Below are positions 35,269 through 45,292 of a stretch of DNA of 64,000 bases, piece by piece (the stretch's first letter is position 1; each line of letters opens with the position of its first letter). A program made the translations under genes and the position numbers. Under the pieces are notes generated by a model that ran no database searches, had not been told where the DNA came from, and saw only the letters and a list, made by a program, of their open reading frames with translations. The DNA comes from Eunapius fragilis (Eukaryota; Porifera; Demospongiae; Spongillida; Spongillidae): assembly GCA_963681505.1 (NCBI GenBank), contig OY811976.1, positions 2,271,850 to 2,335,849 of the forward strand, read 5' to 3'.

Positions 35269-38200
35269 CATTCATCCAGACTCCCGTCAACACCACAGTG
35301 TGTTTGGGATCTACTGCACAGTTTGTGTGTTCAGCTACTGATGTGTCCAATGTCCTCTATTTGGTGGACTACATGGTCTTCTCCAGTGTGGCATCTCGTG
35401 GCATCAGTGTATCAGCCCCAACCGCTATTGGATATATGACAATACGTAACATCACTGTTATGGGTGCAGTGGTTAACAATAATTCTGTGATCACATGTGT
35501 GGCTGTAGGGCCAATTGGAACAAATGGAACCATGACCAGTTCAGCATATCTGAGCATACAAGGTCAGTCTACCAGGATATGGTATGTACTCATACAGTAT
35601 GTTGACTGAAGGGTATCTTTTGACCCCACCCATCAGGCCCTCCATCTGCTCCCACTGATATCAACATTACTACTTACAATGCTACTGCCACCAAATTGAC
35701 CTGGGGACTACCCCCTGGTACCCAGTCCCCATCCCTCCTCACCTATGCTGTGGTGATCAGAAAAGGAAGTGGAGCACCAGTGTGTAATGAGACAGTGAGG
35801 GAGCCACAGGTGACCATCTCCTCCCCAGACCCATGTGACCATTACGAGGCAACTGTTACCTCAATATGTGAAAGTACAAGAGGTGTTCAGACCAGCCCAG
35901 TGAAGATGGGAGGTGAGTGAAACATAGTTTTGGTACCAATACAGTACATGTGCATTTTCCTTTCAGATCCCCCCTCACCCATATCACATGACCAAGTCCA
36001 CACCTCCCTTGTGTATCCTCTATCTCCACGTGATAATGTGACTGTGAACATCGGTCTGCTAGTGAGTGGTTACATTTATTTGGTATGGTTTGGTTCATGA
36101 ATCTTATTGGATTGAGGGGGGAAATGTTAAGGCGACCATACACTAGGTACCAATGTTGTGTGCAACTCAATGAATCCAATTTAAAACATTAGTTTACTGA
36201 TATTTTACTAGAAATTATTGTGTTGCACACATCATGTTGCCTAGTGCATGGTCACCTTTACGCAAAGAGGTTTAAATAATGCAAATGAATAAATTCCTTT
36301 TTCCCCATCATATCCTTCTTCATGATAAGTACTGTACATCATGTCATTGTTGCACTATCTGCACCCTGTGAACTGTATATCCCTACATGTCCACATTATA
36401 AGTGCCCCTGTAGGCCTCTCCAAAGGTGTGCTCCTACAAGATGGTGGCTATAGCTGGATATGAGGTGTTCTCATTTCCACCTGTGAAGCCACTCCCACCA
36501 TCATATGGAGACACCTCCACCATCACTGTTTGCATACCTCCCAACAAACACCTCAACCTCACCATCACTGCATACAATGGTTATGGAAACACAAGTACTA
36601 CTGTTGTCATAAGTGAGCCTATTCTGAATACCAAGACCTGTTTGTATATTTGGTAATGTACACACATCCTTTCTTGGTAGGTACATTTGATGTTGTTGGT
36701 GTCTCTGTCAATACCTCATCTCCCACTGGACTGGTGTGTCTCTTCAACCCTGGGTCCCTGGCCAGAGGGTGTTTGGTGTATCTAACAGACACAGCCACAG
36801 GTGTAACATACTGCATGGTGGTTGTGAGATCAGTGGACACACCAGTGAACACACCAGTGAACATGTCTTCATGTCTCTCCTCCCCCTCCTCCCCCAATGG
36901 TCCTCTGAGTACAGGGGTGTACTCTGTAGAGGTGTATGACATTGAGAGTGATGGAGGTGTGTCATCAGTACCAGCATTGGCTGGAGATGTGGTGACTGTG
37001 TATGGACCATCTAGTACCTATGGACCATCTAATACCTATGGACCATCTAGTACCTATGGACCTTCTAGTGATGGAGGAAATGGATCCACTACCAAATATG
37101 AACCCTCATCTGACTACTGTAAGCCTGGGCTAGAACAAACACTAGCTATGAATAGTTCATTCGTAAATGAAAATTTTCTTAGTGGAATAAGAATCATGTA
37201 ATTGTCTTGACAATTACCACTTCTAATTACTTACACTTGCTTTCTTCATATATATTTAACTGAAACGGTTTCCTTTCCCTACAGTCATTGGTATTGTCAT
37301 TGGAGCAGGAGGGGGAGGAATGTTGGTGGTTTCTTCCATACTGAAGGTTGTACTGTGTATTATCAGGGTGAAGAAAATGAAAGTAAATGCTAAACAATCA
37401 GGTAGTGTGGTAATCTGACAACTTACTTGTTTTTTCAGCTGCAAACATGTAACCAGTATTTCTCAGTGACCATGTTTCAGAATGTAACTAGACATCTGGA
37501 CAATTAACAAATGATTGGGGTGGGAGTAGGTTGGATATGAAGGAATCATATATAGCAATTACTTCCGTAGGTACCCTCCCACCCTCCATAGGTACCCTCC
37601 CACCCTCCATAGGTACCCTCCCACCCTCCATAGGTACCCTCCCACCCTCCATAGGTACCCTCCCACCCTCCATAGGTACCCTCCCACCCTCCATAGGTAC
37701 CCTCCTTCCCTCCATAGGTACCCTCCCACCCCCTATGGACCATCTAGTACCTATGGACCATCTAGTACCTATGGACCATCTAGTACCTATGGACCATCTA
37801 GTACCTATGGACCATCTAGCCCTCCATAGGTACCCTCCCTCCCTCCATAGGTACCCTCCCACCCTCCATAGGTACCCTCCCTCCCTCCATAGGTACCCTC
37901 CCACCCTCCATAGGTACCCTCCCTCCCTCCATAGGTACCCTCCCACCCTCCATAGGTACCCTCCCACCCTCCATAGGAACCCTCCCTCCCTCCCACCCTC
38001 AATAGGTATCCTCCCACCCTCCCTCCCTCCTCCCTCCATAGGTATCCTCCATATGTACCCTCTCCACCCTCCATAGGTACCCTCCCACCCTCCATAGGTA
38101 CCCTCCCACCCTCCATAGGTACCCTCCTACTCTCCACTTTCCTGCTCTTAGTCCTTGGTTATGTCACATATCTATCCACCTGAGTACTCGGCTGATTAGT

Positions 38201-38374
38201 TGTTATGGCTGTCCCATGTGTGTGGGCTATTGTAGGGTGTAATAATGTCACCATTTTCAAACTTCCACAGATCCAGTCATGCTATCAAATACTGCATATG
38301 GCATTGTGATGAAACCTTCCAATGATCCGACCACAGCTGATAATCCTGTTTATGGTGTTAGAATAGTTGCTTGA
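35269..38374 (+). CDS. Ig/FN3 type I membrane receptor, copy D (intact from Ig domain to stop)
   Basis: Seven exons join in frame: 35269-35562 (Ig), 35637-35912 (FN3), 35967-36061 plus 36414-36612 (second FN3, split), 36681-37118 (cysteine-containing membrane-proximal region), 37285-37401 (transmembrane) and 38271-38374 (tail, TGA stop). They encode about 507 residues without the leader. The Ig exon has cysteines in TVCLGSTAQFVCSAT and SVITCVA. The fifth exon contains LARGCLVYLTDTATGVTYC and ends in YGPSS/N-T repeats. The membrane helix starts IGIVIGAGGGG and is followed by RVKK. The tail carries NTAYGIV and DNPVYGVRIV; NPxY motifs typically bind PTB domains or drive endocytosis, and YxxV can recruit SH2 proteins. 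Every splice site is GT-AG; all junctions are phase 1 except the split inside the second FN3. Ligand and function are unknown. It is the only copy here with a full set of ectodomain, membrane and tail exons. Confidence 0.82.
37000..37072 (+). repeat. coding 18-bp repeat (GPSSTY) in receptor copy D
   Basis: Four in-frame copies of a unit reading ggaccatctagtacctat encode GPSSTY just before the transmembrane exon. The same unit is expanded about 50-fold at 43460-44394 in copy E and occurs in intron 6 of D at about 37733-37820. Confidence 0.92.
37565..38130. repeat. 21-bp minisatellite in intron 6 of receptor copy D
   Basis: The unit ccataggtaccctcccaccct (with ccctcc variants) is repeated about 20 times. 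It is interrupted at 37733-37820 by five copies of the 18-bp receptor repeat in coding orientation. The shared ccataggtac core suggests that one array seeded the other. The array fills most of the 869-bp intron between membrane and tail exons. Confidence 0.93.
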
Positions 38375-39257
38375 TTTTAAGTGGATTCATTACTATATTT
38401 GTATTCATATGTGCAGCTAGGGCTGATTCATAACTATTGCCAGTTATTAAGGAATTGGACTACATTAATATTTATGTTTTCATTAATGTCCCTCCAATGA
38501 TGTAACGCTAACCAGATGTGTGTGTGTGTGGGTGTGGGAAGTTGAACATGGTTAATTAAGTCTTGGTCCAACAGCCATAGTTGTGTATAAACATTTTGCC
38601 TCAATGATAGCAGGCAAGTAGTGTAACCTTTTTGTTGCTTTAGGGGTCACTCAAGGTGATGGTGTCAATTCCATGTACACCTAATTGAAGTGGAATAGAA
38701 AGCCATTTGTTTCCCTACCTCAGCTGTTTGCCCAGTAAGACATACATTTAGTTGCCATAGGCTCTAGAGATAAACGTACATCTAGCAATTTTGTGTGTGT
38801 ATGTAATGACATTACTATGCTACACATGTGATGAGGGAAAGATGACAGATGTTTGGCTAGCTGATCAGGTTAGGTTGATCAATTGGTCTTGCAGGAGGTG
38901 AAGTGGGTTAATATTTTTCTTACCATGCTAACTTCCACAGAACTAGTGCGAAGTCTTATGTGTGTGTCCCCACCCCCCACCACCACCCCACACGTGTATG
39001 TCTTCCCACATGTACATGTATGTGCTCCCACCCCCACCATGTATGTGCCCCCCACCATGTATGTGCCCCCCACCATGTATGTGCCCCCCACCATGCATGT
39101 GCTCCCCCTCTCCTCGCCAGGACCCTCCCCCTCTCTCCCCAGTCCACCTCTCCTCCCCTCTTCTCTCAGTCCATCCTCTCCTCCCCTCCTCTCCCTCTCC
39201 TCACCCTCTCCTCTCCTGTCCTCTACTAACTTTAAATAAATATTGACGTGAACCGAT
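38375..39257. other. 3' flank of copy D; C/T-rich tandem stretch
   Basis: The first part is presumably the 3' untranslated region of copy D; no canonical aataaa is obvious close to the stop. At about 39036-39105 an 18-bp unit (accatgtatgtgcccccc) repeats about four times, followed by a ctcctc-rich tract to 39230. An aataaa occurs at 39236. Confidence 0.5.
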
Positions 39258-39728
39258 TCACAACACTCTAATAAATAATATGCCCAGTACCATCACCAGC
39301 TGCAGTGCCGTCTGGACCACAATGAGAACTATGACAGCAGCCACCAGTGGTGCCATGGCAACCAAGTAAACTGCAAGCCCCACCCACTTCAAAAGAGAAC
39401 CCTGTAGAGGAGACATGTGTATTCAGGGGGTGTGGGTGGGCGGGGCTATAGTGTGGAGGGCGGGGCTATAGTTATTACTTTCTTATCAAACTGAGATATG
39501 AGGAATGTACACACAGCATGCACACACACACCACATACACACACACCACTCACACACACACATAATCTGATACCTATAATTTGGTGGTAGGGTCTTGGGT
39601 AGTTCCTGGGACAGATGCTTTAACTTCAAGGTCTGCTGGTGTTCCCTGCTGGATGTCGTCCTTAGGAATGAGTAAGCAGTGGTTGGTAGGAAAGGACATA
39701 TCACAAGATGGGGCAAGTAGGGATGAAC
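39258..39728 (-). pseudogene. fragment of a membrane-protein gene: two exons, stop before the membrane exon
   Basis: A minus-strand exon (39728-39574) starts in phase 1 after an AG acceptor and encodes about 51 residues (SSLLAPSCDMSFPTNHC...TTQDPTTKL). Its last codon is TAG, directly followed by GTATCAG, a plausible donor. The next exon (39401-39258) begins in phase 0 after CTACAG. It encodes a strongly hydrophobic segment (GLAVYLVAMAPLVAAVIVLIVV, then LVMVLGILFI) and ends in TGA. Phases match, so a single sense codon in place of TAG would join them. Upstream exons were not found. The product may be truncated and secreted, or the gene may be dead. Family unknown. Confidence 0.4.
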
Positions 39729-40136
39729 CTGGGGAGGAGTAAATATAAGTGGGACATAGTATAGTGGGATACCCGCTGAAGTTTCCTTTCAACATACACG
39801 CTGACAGCATGCATGTCGAAAGGAAACATGAAAGTTAAATCTTTCATCTCTTTGAGATGATCGACCATCCGTTGAGCTAACCTTTGCATGACCCTCCCAT
39901 GAATGAATCAAGCCTCGATAACTTTATAAAATTATCTTTCAAGCTGTTAATTGGCATGGTACTTGACTTACTATGTGTTCGTGGAATCATGAGTAAAGTG
40001 AATTAAATCCTGTTGACCATCATCAACTGGAGAATAATTGAGCACTGGGATAGAACAAGATCCAATGCTACAATGTTTCTCCTATGCTTGAGGTTATGGC
40101 TATTAAAGTATCTACTCAGTTCTTCCTTCCATTTTC
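39729..40136. other. no gene recognised
   Basis: A 10-bp inverted repeat (gtttcctttc/gaaaggaaac) surrounds about 27 bp near 39780-39828. Otherwise unique. Confidence 0.4.
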
Positions 40137-40137
40137 A

Positions 40138-40233
40138 GGTGATGTTTCAGTTCCCACCAATGTCATCATTCACATTAGTGTTGCTCCTGCAGTTCTATCC
40201 ATGGCTGGACTGCTTATGGTTACTTTCATTTGT
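40138..40233 (+). pseudogene. exon fragment encoding a membrane helix, cut by repeat family B
   Basis: After a TTTTCAG acceptor (ending 40137) the plus strand encodes GDVSVPTNVIIHISVAPAVL and SMAGLLMVTFIC. Family B sequence then begins at 40234. The helix and its preceding residues are compatible with the start of the membrane domain of a class C (GABA-B-like) receptor, but that is a weak resemblance. No partner exons were found on either side. Confidence 0.35.
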
Positions 40234-40633
40234 ATCGGAAGTTTCGTTAGAAACTTCCATATAGGATTTGACCACGACTATGAATGTCATTAAAAAAACG
40301 CGACCCGTCTGTAACAACACTCCCGACGATCGGATCGTGTAGCTTGTTTTAGCAATCGATCTAGAAGTCAAAAATGAGTAGTTTCGTTTTTGTTTCATGT
40401 CGCTGAACCGCGTGGTTGTTGAGAACAAGAGTGTACTGCCCGTCCTCGTACCCAGTCTCGGAACAAGGGGCGGGTCGTAGCTTCTCCTTCTTCTTCTTGG
40501 CAACGCATAACTCAGGACAGGAACATTTCTAAGCGATGAAAATTTCACCAATAGCTTCAGAATCGGCTGGAGGACTCGCTTTTATATAATATAATACTTT
40601 GATAAACAATCGACTATCAGCCTCCTATGTCTT
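40234..40633 (+). repeat. interspersed repeat family B (copy 4)
   Basis: Nearly identical to 15031-15430, beginning atcggaagtttcgttagaaac. It differs mainly by a deletion in the cttctt-rich region near 40480. It interrupts the exon fragment at 40138. Confidence 0.88.
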
Positions 40634-40634
40634 G

Positions 40635-40778
40635 TTAGTCTCGTACCCAGACCGTCTATGACGTAAGCGATTATCGCTGTAAACAGTATAATCACTACGT
40701 CCATACGTATGGACGTAGTGATTATACTGTTTACAGCGATAATCGCTTACGTCATAGACGGTCTGGGTACGAGACTAA
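40635..40778. mobile_element. 144-bp perfect palindrome
   Basis: Every base from 40635 pairs with its counterpart up to 40778 around a centre at 40706/40707 (ccatac|gtatgg), with no spacer. One arm (to ctgtaaaca) also occurs at 15437-15508 next to another family B copy. The perfect arms suggest a recent palindromic mobile element or an inverted duplication. Confidence 0.93.
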
Positions 40779-40819
40779 TGTCTTGTATAATTAAATGGGT
40801 ATGAAAAAAAAAAAAGAAA

Positions 40820-41105
40820 ACAAGTAAATAAAAACATTCTCTACGAGAAAGTTGGTGGGATATAGGATTTGATTATGACATTGGTGGTGTAAAAAGCAAG
40901 GAAACAAGGTCTTATCAGAAGGGAAAATGTCATAGTCCTATATTTAGCACACAAACAACACATGCCCTAGAAATGTGCTAAATATAGGACTATGACATTT
41001 TCCCTTCTGATAAGACCTTGTTTCCTTGCTTTTTACACCACCAATGTCATAATCAAATCCTATATCCCACCAACTTTCTCGTAGAGAATGTTTTTATTTA
41101 CTTGT
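40820..41105. mobile_element. foldback MITE, reference copy with perfect arms
   Basis: Arms 40820-40950 and 40975-41105 are perfect inverted copies of 131 bp around a 24-base loop. The ends read acaagtaaataaaaacattc. It has no coding capacity. Related copies lie at 9225, 9957, 17434, 23352, 24884, 27256, 34846, 51395, 54180 and 63910. A transcript would fold into a long double-stranded hairpin. Confidence 0.97.
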
Positions 41106-43459
41106 GTACATAAAGAGGAAGAGGAAGAAAAATATTGGTATGTTCATGAAAGGACATTTTACAAAGAAAACGAAATTAATGAATGAGGATCCTTATCTGG
41201 TGCATTTTGGAAATATTCTTTATTCTAGGGAATGTACTACCTACTGTGATGATTAGTGGACGGAGATGTTGTATTATATGGTACATTTGTGTATTAATGT
41301 TCATGTGTGTGTGTGTGTGTGTGCATGTGTGAGAATATACATGCATACCTTAGTACTTCCTCTATCCTCTAAAACACTACAGAATATGCAGACTCTATAG
41401 AGCATGTGATCTACCATGTGAAGGTGATGGCAACCATCAATATCTCAAACATCATCAGTCACTAAGCCAGTTATGTACATTAATCAGAAATATACTTAAC
41501 ATTAGACTATTCAAAATCGCCATCTACCTAATTCTTCTAATGAGGATTAGTGTAGTGATGAAATGCTAAATCATTGTTAACAAAGACAATGGTCGTATTT
41601 GAAAATTACCTTGGTAGGATTTTAATATTTTAAAACTTGTGTGTGAAATATCATTCACTGAATTTACTCCATATTGGCATCTCCATTTAGGCCAGCTCTG
41701 GTCCACATTCATTGTCATAAACAATCGGCTAGAAGTTGTAGCTTTCTTTATAACTCGTAAATGACATACCAGATTAAACATGATCATAACCTAGCAAGTT
41801 TTTTTAATGCATTGTCCCATAATAAATGCACAACTCTGTACTGCTCAAATGAACCTTCATTAGATTAATGAATGCTGTGGGAAACAGAGCTTTGAATACT
41901 TTAATGCCAGCCCTTATGCACTTAATCATAATTAATTAACCAGTCCACTCATTAAATAATCTGATCCTGGAGCATATTTAGTGATACAACTTTTGATAAT
42001 GTTTCTGCATAATATGAATATGTTGTCACATCCCACACTTTAAAGTAGCCATCATTATGAAGTGCAAATTTGAGTAAATATTATGTTACTGTAGGACTAC
42101 GAGGAGAGCACACAATTATTCAAGGTATAAATGTAAATTTAGTAAAGTACCAACCAGCTCACATTATCATAAAACATTCAATGCATTGAAAAGTATAATT
42201 TTATTTTCCTATGGTTTTCCATTTGAAACCATCACATGCTGCTTACTCAATGGTACAATGACACACCTCTGTATCATAAAATTGGATATGCGGAAAACAT
42301 TTAAACTAAGTAATGTGTGTTGGATGAGCATGTAGCACAGATGACCTACATGATGTAACAGCACAGGTGTACTATTATTTACATGATATTTCAATGGAAC
42401 ATACCACATGAGTGATTATGTAGGACACTATGCCATGAATTGGATAGGCACATAACACAAATATTAATACACTGAGCATAGGAGAGAGATTATTCCTGAG
42501 CATTTACATCATGTTAATACTACACCTGAGCTGTTACATTTAATAGTATCCTATGCTCAATAACCCTAAATTAGAACATAATTTGATGCCTCAAGGAACT
42601 TTGCACTTCTTTAAATATCAAAAACGTGATAAACTAACTTTTTTCAATCCTGTCCCATATAAAAACTGATAACATCTTTACAGGATTATTCTGATCCAGT
42701 ATATGAAAATATAAGGTTGTGCTTAAATACCTTTCGGTTATCATTTTGTGCAGTAGTTCCAAGTCAGTCATGACCAAATCATCCAGTTCTCTATATCTCA
42801 TTCAGGGATACAACAGACAGTTGTGGCAACATTAAGTTCCATAGTCCTTAGATAATGTGTTCAGAATCAACATTATACTTAGTATTATAGTGACCATGAC
42901 AATAAATAACTGAATTCCATTCCTGCTATTGCATACAAAGTGCTTAATTATTTAGATTTGATTTGATTTTCAGCATCATACACAAAAACAAAAAAGCACT
43001 CTGAAGGCAATGATGGCATGTATTTATGCACTTAGAAACCTGCTTATAAAAGGGACATACATAATCATACTAGAGTGTGGTGGGCAAAATACAGAAATAA
43101 TTGGAACAGTACGTGTCCAGCAAAATCAAATTTTCGAGGACAAGCACAAAACAAGTTATGCTTGCATTGAAATGTATGGCTAATTGTAAATTTAGTGCCT
43201 CAATAACTTTATAATGGATAGGATGCATAAAAACCATTTGATAGAAGCTCTTTGGAGTTCACAGAAAATGAAAAATTTTGAAACTTAAAAACTATCCAGA
43301 AGGGTGATTTTGCTGGACACCATCCCAGTTTCATATGGGATAACATGTTCAGTGAAACACATGTGATTTACTTTATACAAATCTGGGACCTATTTTTTAA
43401 AAACTTAGTTCGAAACTGCCTATCAGTTTTAATAACATTGCATATCAGAATTACACTTT
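41106..43459. other. 2.3 kb without recognised features
   Basis: AT-rich. There is a short (TG)n run at about 41306-41324. Small open frames only, with no domain or exon support. Confidence 0.5.
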
Positions 43460-44394
43460 GGCTTACTAGAGTCCATAGGTACTAGATGGTCCATAGGTAC
43501 TAGATTGTCCATAGGTACTAGATGGTCCATAGGTACTAGATGGCCCATAGGTACTAGACGGTCCATAGGAACTAGATGGTCCATAGGAACTAGATGGTCC
43601 ATAGGTACTAGATGGTCCATAGGTACTAGATGGTCCATAGGTACTAGATGGTCCATAGGTACTAGATGGTCCATAGGTACTAGATGGTCCATAGGTATTA
43701 GATGGTCCATAGGTACTAAATGGTCCATAGGTACTGGATGGTCCGTAGGTACTAGATGGTCCATAGGTGCTAGATGGTCCATAGGTACTAGGTGGTCCAT
43801 AGGTACTACATGGTCCATAGATACTAGATGGTCCATAGGTACTAGATGGTCCATAGGTACTAGATGGTCCATAGGTACTAGATGGTCCATTGGTACTAGA
43901 TGTCCATAGGTACTAGATGGTCCATAGGTACTAGATGGTCCATTGGTACTAGATGGTCCATAAGTACTAGATGGTCCATTGGTACTAGATGGTCCATAGG
44001 TACTAGATGGTCCATAGGTACTAGATGGTCCATAGGTACTAGATGGTCCATAGATGGTCCATAGATACTAGATGGTTCATAGGTACTAGATGGTCCATAG
44101 GTACTAGATGGTCCATAGGTACTAGATGGTCCATAGGTACTAGATGCTCCATAGGTACTAGATGGTCCATAGGTGCTAGATGGTCCATAGGTACTATATG
44201 GTCCATAGGTACTAGATGGTCCATAGGTACTGGATGGTTCATAGGTACTAGATGGTCCATAGGTACTAGATGTTCCATAGGTACTAGATGGTCCATAGGT
44301 ACTAGATGGTCCATAGGTGCTAGATGGTCCATAGATGGTCCATAGGTACTAGATGGTCCATAGGTACTAGATGGTCCATACAATCACCACCTCT
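43460..44394 (-). repeat. expanded 18-bp VNTR derived from receptor coding sequence (copy E)
   Basis: About 50 copies of ccataggtactagatggt, which on the minus strand read GPSSTY in the frame used by copy D. Substitutions are scattered and a few units are shortened (for example near 43900 and 44045-44060). Because 18 is a multiple of three, two frames stay open over long stretches, so long apparent proteins here are artefacts. It directly follows copy E exon sequence. Confidence 0.95.
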
Positions 44395-44700
44395 CCGGCT
44401 AATGCTGGTACTGATAACACACCTCCATCAATCTCAATGGGAGATGAGGTGTTGACATTGACACCAACAACATCAAATGTACCTACCAAGAAAGGATGTG
44501 TGTACATGATCAAACATACAAACAGGCCTTTGTATTCTGAATATTCTCACTTATGACAACAGTAGTACCTGTGTTTCCATAACCACTGTATGCAGTGATG
44601 GTGAGGTTGAGGTGCTTGTTGGGAGGTATGGAAACAGTGTCGGTTGAGGTGTCTCCTTATGATGGTGTCCACAGGTGGTCCTGGAGAGGTCCAACACATA
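44395..44700 (-). pseudogene. Ig/FN3 receptor copy E, FN3 and membrane-proximal exon fragments
   Basis: A minus-strand segment from about 44680 to 44551 matches exon 4 of copy D and ends at the same phase 1 donor (ATA A|GTGAGA). A TAT codon of D is TAA here (near 44660), and the start of the exon is rearranged. The next segment starts after the conserved TTGGTAG acceptor at 44482 (GTFDVVGV-VNTSS). It lacks the middle of exon 5, joining directly to IDGGVLSVPALAGEVV. A two-base loss (GTGTATGG reads GTATGG) shifts it out of frame before the repeat. This is a pseudogene. Confidence 0.75.
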
Positions 44701-45292
44701 TCTTCACACTTCATGTCTCTCCCCCCAAGCAGTTGGAGCAGTTGGGGGAGGTGATATTTCATGAAGCTTGAGAAGGGCATGGAAACTTTACAGTTCCTGG
44801 TCTGTTATGGGAGCTGCCATTTATTCTCTATAAGCTAATGCTAATGTTTTTTTTTTTTCGCACCCTTTTTTTCCCCATTGTCCTTTTAAGGTTTACACGT
44901 AAATTGTTTATTGGTTTATGTGGCTTCTTCCAGTTGCCAAAGTGATCCAACTAACAGCTCATTCCCTATGGTATCAGCTTTGATAGCCAAAAGTTCTATA
45001 GAACACAATAGCTCCGGGTATTGAAAACAATATTTATTGCATGTTGCCATTGCTGTAAAAGTATACTTTTTGTGGTATCTGTTTGTGGTGTAATGAATGA
45101 TATCATAAGCATGTTTCAAGACTGGCTACAAATGAGCAATCTCAACCATTTTATTGCATGTGATTACCATACATATAATGTACATCAGCTATTCATATGC
45201 ATAAGTAATGTATCAGTTCTGTCCACTACATTTTATCTGCCCTACATACAAATGTACAACTGAATAAATTGATTTACAACAAATAATTTATC
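44701..45292 (-). other. 3' flank of receptor copy F, shared with copy B
   Basis: Positions about 44880-45292 match 26150-26515 with an extra ~70-bp stretch near 45050-45110. The homology shows that copies B and F duplicated with their downstream DNA. Confidence 0.55.

Noticed and set aside
37488..38137. Open frames of 180 codons across the receptor intron
   Set aside because: They are translations of the 21-bp minisatellite. The splice sites at 37402 and 38271 place this in an intron.
39840..39895. tRNA A-box-like sequence on the minus strand (ggttagctcaacgg)
   Set aside because: No matching B box or acceptor stem follows. A SINE origin cannot be supported.
43429..44383. Open frames of more than 100 codons (MDHLVP, SIGTRW repeats)
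   Set aside because: The 18-bp VNTR is a multiple of three with few stops, so off-frames stay open. Only the GPSSTY frame relates to a real protein, and here it is shifted relative to the upstream exon.
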